Origin: JBFWIW01 sp050253535
GTDB lineage: Bacteria; Bacillota; Clostridia; Oscillospirales; Oscillospiraceae
Assembly (NCBI GenBank): GCA_050253535.1
Contig: JBFWIW010000062.1
Location: 1 to 17,345 of the forward strand
Direction: 5' to 3'
DNA length: 17,345 nucleotides
In this document: one piece after another, positions 14,072 through 17,345 of the stretch
Layout of the letters: each line of letters opens with the position of its first letter
Numbering within the stretch: the stretch's first letter is position 1
Position numbers and translations under genes: made by a program
The notes under the pieces: generated by a model
Told to the model about the DNA's origin: nothing
Databases searched by the model: none
What the model saw: the letters and a program-made list of their open reading frames with translations, nothing else

Positions 14072-14350
14072 CTATTTTGATCGGCGTTTCGCCGCGCCAA
14101 AATCATCTGCTTTTATCACTTTTGACAGCTTTTCAGCTATCTTGCCGTAGTTCTTCCGAACATGCGGAATCATACAGTCGGTGCAATCCTTTATTCCCTC
14201 TTTCGTATAGCAAAAATCGCCTCCGCACTCTTCTCCAAGGGCATAAAGCGGACAGTAACAGAACAGACAATTAAAGTTTTCCTTATCGTCCGTCTCATGG
14301 CAGGGAAAATATTCGCAGCTTGTATTCGAGAAGAATTCACAGTTTTTCAA
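14072..14350 (-). CDS. Cysteine-rich small-domain protein (probable metal binding)
   Basis: This is a 92-residue soluble protein with ten cysteines at 4, 12, 17, 28, 31, 33, 42, 47, 56 and 59. The core NCLFCYCPLYALGEECGG (27-44) followed by GIKDCTDC-x3-H (52-63) is typical of the 'cysteine-rich small domain' family common in anaerobes, thought to bind a metal or Fe-S cluster; its function is unknown. After residue 64 it is a basic helical tail. The start is a TTG at 14350; AAAGGGGGC lies 8-10 nt before it and no in-frame ATG exists at the N-terminus. A good promoter precedes it (14375-14403). It stands alone between oppositely oriented genes. Confidence 0.8.
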   Translation of the reverse strand: MKNCEFFSNTSCEYFPCHETDDKENFNCLFCYCPLYALGEECGGDFCYTKEGIKDCTDCMIPHVRKNYGKIAEKLSKVIKADDFGAAKRRSK

Positions 14351-14374
14351 TTCAGCCGCCCCCTTTCCATCTCA

Positions 14375-14403
14375 AATATAACGCATATATATTTTTTACG
14401 CAA
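14375..14403 (-). promoter_or_regulatory. Promoter of the cysteine-rich small protein gene
   Basis: Minus strand TTGCGT (14398-14403), a 17-nt A/T-rich spacer and TATATT (14375-14380), with a leader of roughly 20 nt before the TTG start. Confidence 0.6.
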
Positions 14404-14510
14404 GCCCGCTCTCATCGCTGCAATTCCTGCGTCAAACAGGCCGTGACTACTTTGGCTTGGGTTTATATTATTAATAATAACTAACTTTTGCGATTTGGCA
14501 TTACTTGTAT

Positions 14511-14539
14511 TTGAACTAAATCACCAAAACCTTTATAAT
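14511..14539 (+). promoter_or_regulatory. Promoter of the LysM-CAP gene
   Basis: TTGAAC (14511-14516), a 17-nt spacer and the exact consensus TATAAT (14534-14539). The -10 box lies only 29 bp before the GTG at 14568, which rules out the in-frame ATG at 14538 as start. Confidence 0.85.
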
Positions 14540-14567
14540 GTGCACAAATCTTAAAGGAGGTTTTGCA

Positions 14568-15182
14568 GTGAAAAAGAAGCGCTTTGTCATTACATCCGTC
14601 ATTTTTAGTTTACTATGTGCTGTATCTATTTCTTTCGCAAGCGCGGCATCAACATACACCGTTAAATCCGGTGATTCGATGTGGAAAATTGCGGTCAAGT
14701 ATCAGGTCGGTGTCAGCGAGATTATTTCAGCAAATCCCCAGATCAAAAATCCAAATCTCATTTATCCCGGCGACGTTTTGCAAATCCCGGCAGTCGATAC
14801 CTCCGTTCGCTCTTATGAAACCGAGGTCATCAGACTTGTGAACGAAATACGTGTGGACAATAAACTCAAACCGCTGACCGAAAACTGGGAACTGTCGCGC
14901 ATTGCTCGCTACAAAGCACAGGACATGCACGACAATGGATATTTCGATCACAACAGCCCCGTTTATGGCTCTCCTTTTACAATGATAAAAAACTTTGGCC
15001 TTACATACCGCGCGGCGGCCGAGAATATCGCGATGGGTTACAGAACGCCGCAGACAGTCGTTAAAGGTTGGATGAATTCAACAACAGGTCACAGAGAGAA
15101 TATACTGAATCCCAGCTACACCCAGATCGGTGTCGGTTATTGTGCAGACGGCAACTACTGCTCTCAGATGTTCATAGGATAG
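14568..15182 (+). CDS. Secreted LysM-CAP domain protein (YkwD/SafA-like)
   Basis: This is a 204-residue exported protein. Residues 1-27 are a signal peptide (basic VKKKRF, hydrophobic core, cleavage near FASAAS). Residues 29-73 are one LysM peptidoglycan-binding domain (YTVKSGDSMWKIAVKY at 30-45, NPNLIYPGDVLQIP at 61-74). Residues 83-202 are a CAP/SCP domain with VIRLVNEIR (87-95), FDHNSP (126-131), AENIA (151-155) and W-x2-S-x3-HRENIL (168-180). Bacterial proteins of this layout sit on the cell wall or spore coat; their biochemical role is unclear. The start is GTG at 14568, with AAAGGAGG (14553-14560) 7 nt before it. It is a single-gene unit, and the long hairpin at 15251-15286 follows. Confidence 0.9.
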   Translation: MKKKRFVITSVIFSLLCAVSISFASAASTYTVKSGDSMWKIAVKYQVGVSEIISANPQIKNPNLIYPGDVLQIPAVDTSVRSYETEVIRLVNEIRVDNKLKPLTENWELSRIARYKAQDMHDNGYFDHNSPVYGSPFTMIKNFGLTYRAAAENIAMGYRTPQTVVKGWMNSTTGHRENILNPSYTQIGVGYCADGNYCSQMFIG

Positions 15183-15250
15183 CCTGAAACAAACAGCACA
15201 ATAGCTGGATATTCCGTTATTAACACGATTATGCCGACTAAACTGACATT

Positions 15251-15286
15251 GAAGAGCGGACTTCCCAAAAGGGAAGTCCGCTCTTC
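15251..15286. terminator. Bidirectional terminator-like 16-bp hairpin
   Basis: GAAGAGCGGACTTCCC (15251-15266) and GGGAAGTCCGCTCTTC (15271-15286) form a perfect 16-bp stem with an AAAA loop between convergent genes. Neither side has a strong T-run, so it may instead stabilise transcript ends. Confidence 0.65.
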
Positions 15287-15291
15287 AGTAT

Positions 15292-15810
15292 TCATTTAAA
15301 AAATTCAATGACGCAACGTAAAACGCTTTCGCGATTCTCTTCAGTCACTGTAATCACCGTAACTCGGGGATTACAACGCACAGCATCAAGAAATTCTGAC
15401 TTCTTCGGCTTAATAACCCCGATTACCTGTTTTTCCCCAAAAATACAGTCCAGCACCGCTTTTTTAAATATCGGCGCGTCCTCTTCCATCAGTCCGAGCT
15501 CATCCATAACGATGATCTGGCGTCCCGCGGCTCTCTTTATGAGTTCGGTTCCGCGCCTGTCGAAAACCTCTGGTAACGCGGTGAAGCCGAGTCCGCGCCC
15601 AGTTCTAACGCCGACACAACTTTCAGGCGCAAGAGTCTCCTCTCCGTCATCCGGGGCAAGAAGGTATACTTCCGCGCTGCCATCCGCCCGAGGCTTCCCG
15701 GTGAACGTGAAAAAGCCGCCGGCGCTCTTCCCCGTTTCATAAAGAGCGCGCCTAATTATTGTGCTTTTGCCGACCTGAACCTCGCCTGTCAAAAAAATGT
15801 GGCCTTTCAA
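15292..15810 (-). CDS. THEP1-type nucleoside-triphosphatase (NTPase_1)
   Basis: This is a 172-residue cytosolic P-loop protein. Walker A is GEVQVGKST (9-17), after the beta strand HIFLTG, and Walker B is IIVMDELGLME (99-109), the order and spacing of the THEP1 / NTPase_1 family; length is typical. THEP1 proteins hydrolyse NTPs to NDPs slowly in vitro, and their cellular role is unknown. The start is a TTG at 15810, 7 bp after the stop of the upstream SDR gene, so translation is probably coupled in a two-gene operon; no strong ribosome site is seen. The convergent LysM-CAP gene lies on the other side. Substrate and partner cannot be inferred. Confidence 0.82.
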   Translation of the reverse strand: MKGHIFLTGEVQVGKSTIIRRALYETGKSAGGFFTFTGKPRADGSAEVYLLAPDDGEETLAPESCVGVRTGRGLGFTALPEVFDRRGTELIKRAAGRQIIVMDELGLMEEDAPIFKKAVLDCIFGEKQVIGVIKPKKSEFLDAVRCNPRVTVITVTEENRESVLRCVIEFFK

Positions 15811-15817
15811 TCCGGTT

Positions 15818-16561
15818 TTACCACATGGAGATGCCGCCGTTTACGTCGAGGCATGCCCCGGTCACGTATCTGGACAAATCGGAAGCCGCAAAGAGGATGA
15901 CGTCCGCCACTTCCTCGGCGGTACCTATCCTGCCGAGCGGAACAGTCTTGGGATCGTAACCGAAGGATGTTGTCATATCGGTTGCTATGAGGCCGGGGGC
16001 CACAGTGTTGACCGTAATGTTATATTGTGCCGCCACCTTGGCGAGCGACTTCGTGAGCGCAAGTATGCCGCCCTTTGATGCGGAGTAATCCATACCTATT
16101 ACGAGTCCGCCGCTCTTTCCGGCCTGGGAGGACATGTTTATAATGCGGCCGCTCTTTTGTTCCTTCATTATCTTTATGGCCTCTCGGGAGAAGAGAAACG
16201 TACCTCGCAGGTTTACGTTCATCGTAAGATCCCAGCTTGCACAGGTGAGATCATCCATGGAGATCATACGGCCGATGCCCGCACAGTTATGCATAACGTC
16301 GAGCTTTTTCTGCTTTTCGAGGTATACCTTAAACACGTTCAGGATATCCTCTTCCTTGGCAATATTTGCCTTGACCGCGACGCACTCAGTACCGTACTTG
16401 ACGCTCGTCTCGTCAGCGACTTTCTGCGCCGCTTCCAGATTGAGATCGACGATCATAATGAAGGCCGCACCCTCCTCGGCGAATCTTCTGACACTTGCCG
16501 CGCCGATGCCGCCCGCTCCGCCGGTTACTATGATGGATTTACCTTCCACAAGTTTTTTCAT
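15818..16561 (-). CDS. SDR-family dehydrogenase (FabG-like)
   Basis: This is a 247-residue cytosolic classical short-chain dehydrogenase. The NAD(P)-binding motif is TGGAGGIG (13-20), the structural motif NCAG is at 92-95, N115 sits in NVN, and the catalytic triad is S145, Y159 and K163 (YSASK at 159-163). VAPGLIATDM (188-196) is a typical substrate-side segment, and the C-terminus is the usual VTGACLDVNGG. D39 after the second strand suggests a preference for NAD(H). The substrate cannot be told from sequence; FabG, sugar-alcohol or hydroxy-acid dehydrogenases are all possible. AAGGAG before the ATG at 16561 supports the start. It is first in a likely two-gene operon with the THEP1 NTPase, under a promoter at 16627-16655. 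Confidence 0.88.
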   Translation of the reverse strand: MKKLVEGKSIIVTGGAGGIGAASVRRFAEEGAAFIMIVDLNLEAAQKVADETSVKYGTECVAVKANIAKEEDILNVFKVYLEKQKKLDVMHNCAGIGRMISMDDLTCASWDLTMNVNLRGTFLFSREAIKIMKEQKSGRIINMSSQAGKSGGLVIGMDYSASKGGILALTKSLAKVAAQYNITVNTVAPGLIATDMTTSFGYDPKTVPLGRIGTAEEVADVILFAASDLSRYVTGACLDVNGGISMW

Positions 16562-16626
16562 TGTTTATATCTCCTTTTTCATTGCTATTTTTTTTGAAAT
16601 TTCAACACCATTTTTCAACAGTGTTC

Positions 16627-16655
16627 ATTTTATTACAAGCTGAGAAAAATATCAA
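16627..16655 (-). promoter_or_regulatory. Promoter of the SDR-THEP1 operon
   Basis: Minus strand TTGATA (16650-16655), a 17-nt spacer and TAAAAT (16627-16632), with a leader of about 60 nt. Confidence 0.7.
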
Positions 16656-16767
16656 TGCACTTTATCGGCATTTCGACATATTTTCAATAAATTTTATCAC
16701 TCATTATGTTTAATACTTGTAAAGATTGGTCTGTCCATTTTTCAAACGCATCTTTAAGCGGCGTTTG

Positions 16768-16796
16768 TTTACTTTTTGTGCTCAACATTGTAAAAT
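16768..16796 (+). promoter_or_regulatory. Probable promoter of the second SDR gene
   Basis: TTTACT (16768-16773), a 17-nt spacer and TAAAAT (16791-16796). A TTGACA at 16802-16807 lacks a matching -10. Confidence 0.5.
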
Positions 16797-16853
16797 ACTT
16801 GTTGACATGGCTTTTCAGCAATTCTTCCGTAAGTATAAGGAGGCAGTGAAAAT

Positions 16854-17345
16854 ATGAAGAAAAAAGCGCTGATTACCGGCGCGTCGCGCGGGATAGGCGC
16901 GGAGTGCGCAAGGAAATTTGCCGCCGCGGGTTTCCACGTCGTCATAAACTACAATATTTCCGAGAAAGCTGCCCTCGCACTCGCAGAGGAGACGGGCGGA
17001 GAAGCTGTCCGGGCCGATGTGTCGGATCTTGGGCAGGTCGAGTCGATGTTTAGGAAGATCGGGCATATCGACGTTCTTGTATGCAACGCGGGAATAGCGC
17101 TTCAGAGACTTTTCTCCGACATAACGCCGGCGGAATGGCGAAATATGTTTGCCGTTAACGTGGACGGTGTCTATAACTGTTGCCGCAGTGCACTCCCCTC
17201 CATGGTACATGAAAAAAACGGCAGGATAATAACCGTTTCGTCCATGTGGGGCATAACCGGCGCATCTTGCGAGAGTGCCTACTCATCCACCAAGGCTGCG
17301 ATCATCGGACTAACGAAATCCCTGGCAAAGGAACTTGGCCCCTCA
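16854..17345 (+). CDS. SDR-family reductase, possibly EF-P 5-aminopentanone reductase (partial)
   Basis: The frame is open from the ATG at 16854 to the window end without a stop: 164 residues of an expected 240 or so. AAGGAGG (16838-16844) precedes the start. Motifs are TGASRGIG (8-15), NAG in CNAG (77-80), N102, and the triad S130, Y143, K147 (YSSTK). It resembles FabG-like reductases. The stretch IALQRLFSDIT with AVNVDGVYNCC and SSMWGITGASCE reminds me of the Bacillus YmfI type, which reduces the 5-aminopentanone group on elongation factor P. That is a memory-based suggestion; generic 3-oxoacyl-ACP reductase is the alternative. It is divergent from the other SDR gene and only moderately similar to it, so a recent duplication is unlikely. 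Confidence 0.8.
   Translation, partial: MKKKALITGASRGIGAECARKFAAAGFHVVINYNISEKAALALAEETGGEAVRADVSDLGQVESMFRKIGHIDVLVCNAGIALQRLFSDITPAEWRNMFAVNVDGVYNCCRSALPSMVHEKNGRIITVSSMWGITGASCESAYSSTKAAIIGLTKSLAKELGPS

Noticed and set aside
15251..15286. Perfect inverted repeat as a mobile element end
   Set aside because: It is a short-loop hairpin between convergent genes with no transposase, target duplication or second copy seen.
16815..17210. Minus-strand open frame of 131 codons
   Set aside because: It is antisense to the partial SDR, whose start, ribosome site and motifs are clear.

Overview
The window looks like chromosomal DNA of a Gram-positive, probably anaerobic Clostridia (Bacillota). The support is: strong AGGAGG-type ribosome binding sites before most genes, vegetative promoters close to TTGACA/TATAAT, cobalamin and lysine riboswitches ending in Rho-independent terminators, a BlaI/BlaR-type pair, a LysM-CAP surface protein, a DUF4430 protein paired with an ECF S component, and a Cys-rich small-domain protein. 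Coding DNA is moderately GC-rich and intergenic DNA clearly AT-richer. I saw no tRNA, rRNA, IS element, CRISPR array or phage gene. Assignment below class level is not supported.

Layout. 1-2416: the end of a BlaI-like repressor gene overlapping a BlaR1/M56-like membrane metallopeptidase, closed by a terminator. 2428-5251 (minus): a GltS-like Na+/glutamate symporter and a radical SAM/SPASM protein resembling tungsten-cofactor maturases. 5511-6302 (plus): an HpcH/HpaI-type aldolase. 6356-8314 (minus): a MobB-like GTPase with a cysteine-rich tail, and a very clear UlaG-type lactonase. 8468-9496 (plus): an unknown protein with one FG-GAP-like calcium loop, divergent from ulaG. 9515-10799 (plus): promoter, cobalamin riboswitch, DUF4430 lipid- or membrane-anchored protein, ECF S component. 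10850-12841 (plus): promoter, lysine riboswitch, NhaC-family transporter, terminator. 12885-13961 (plus): a structured, terminator-ended leader or small RNA, then an EamA/DMT permease. 14072-14350 (minus): Cys-rich small protein. 14568-15182 (plus): secreted LysM-CAP protein. 15292-16561 (minus): THEP1-type NTPase and an SDR dehydrogenase. 16854-17345 (plus): a second SDR, cut by the window end.

How the genes work together. Most are independent single-gene or two-gene units with their own promoters and terminators. The most coherent units are the two riboswitch units. In the B12 unit, low cobalamin should permit expression of a surface protein with a transcobalamin-like domain plus an ECF substrate-binding membrane subunit, which suggests corrinoid uptake. 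In the lysine unit, low lysine should permit expression of an NhaC-family protein of the kind previously proposed as a lysine transporter (LysW). A looser theme is Mo/W cofactor biology: the radical SAM protein and the MobB-like protein lie about 1.1 kb apart with no visible molybdo- or tungsto-enzyme.

The most interesting points are the B12 unit, whose terminator hairpin buries the Shine-Dalgarno and ends its U-run at the start codon, and the uncharacterised leader before the DMT permease.
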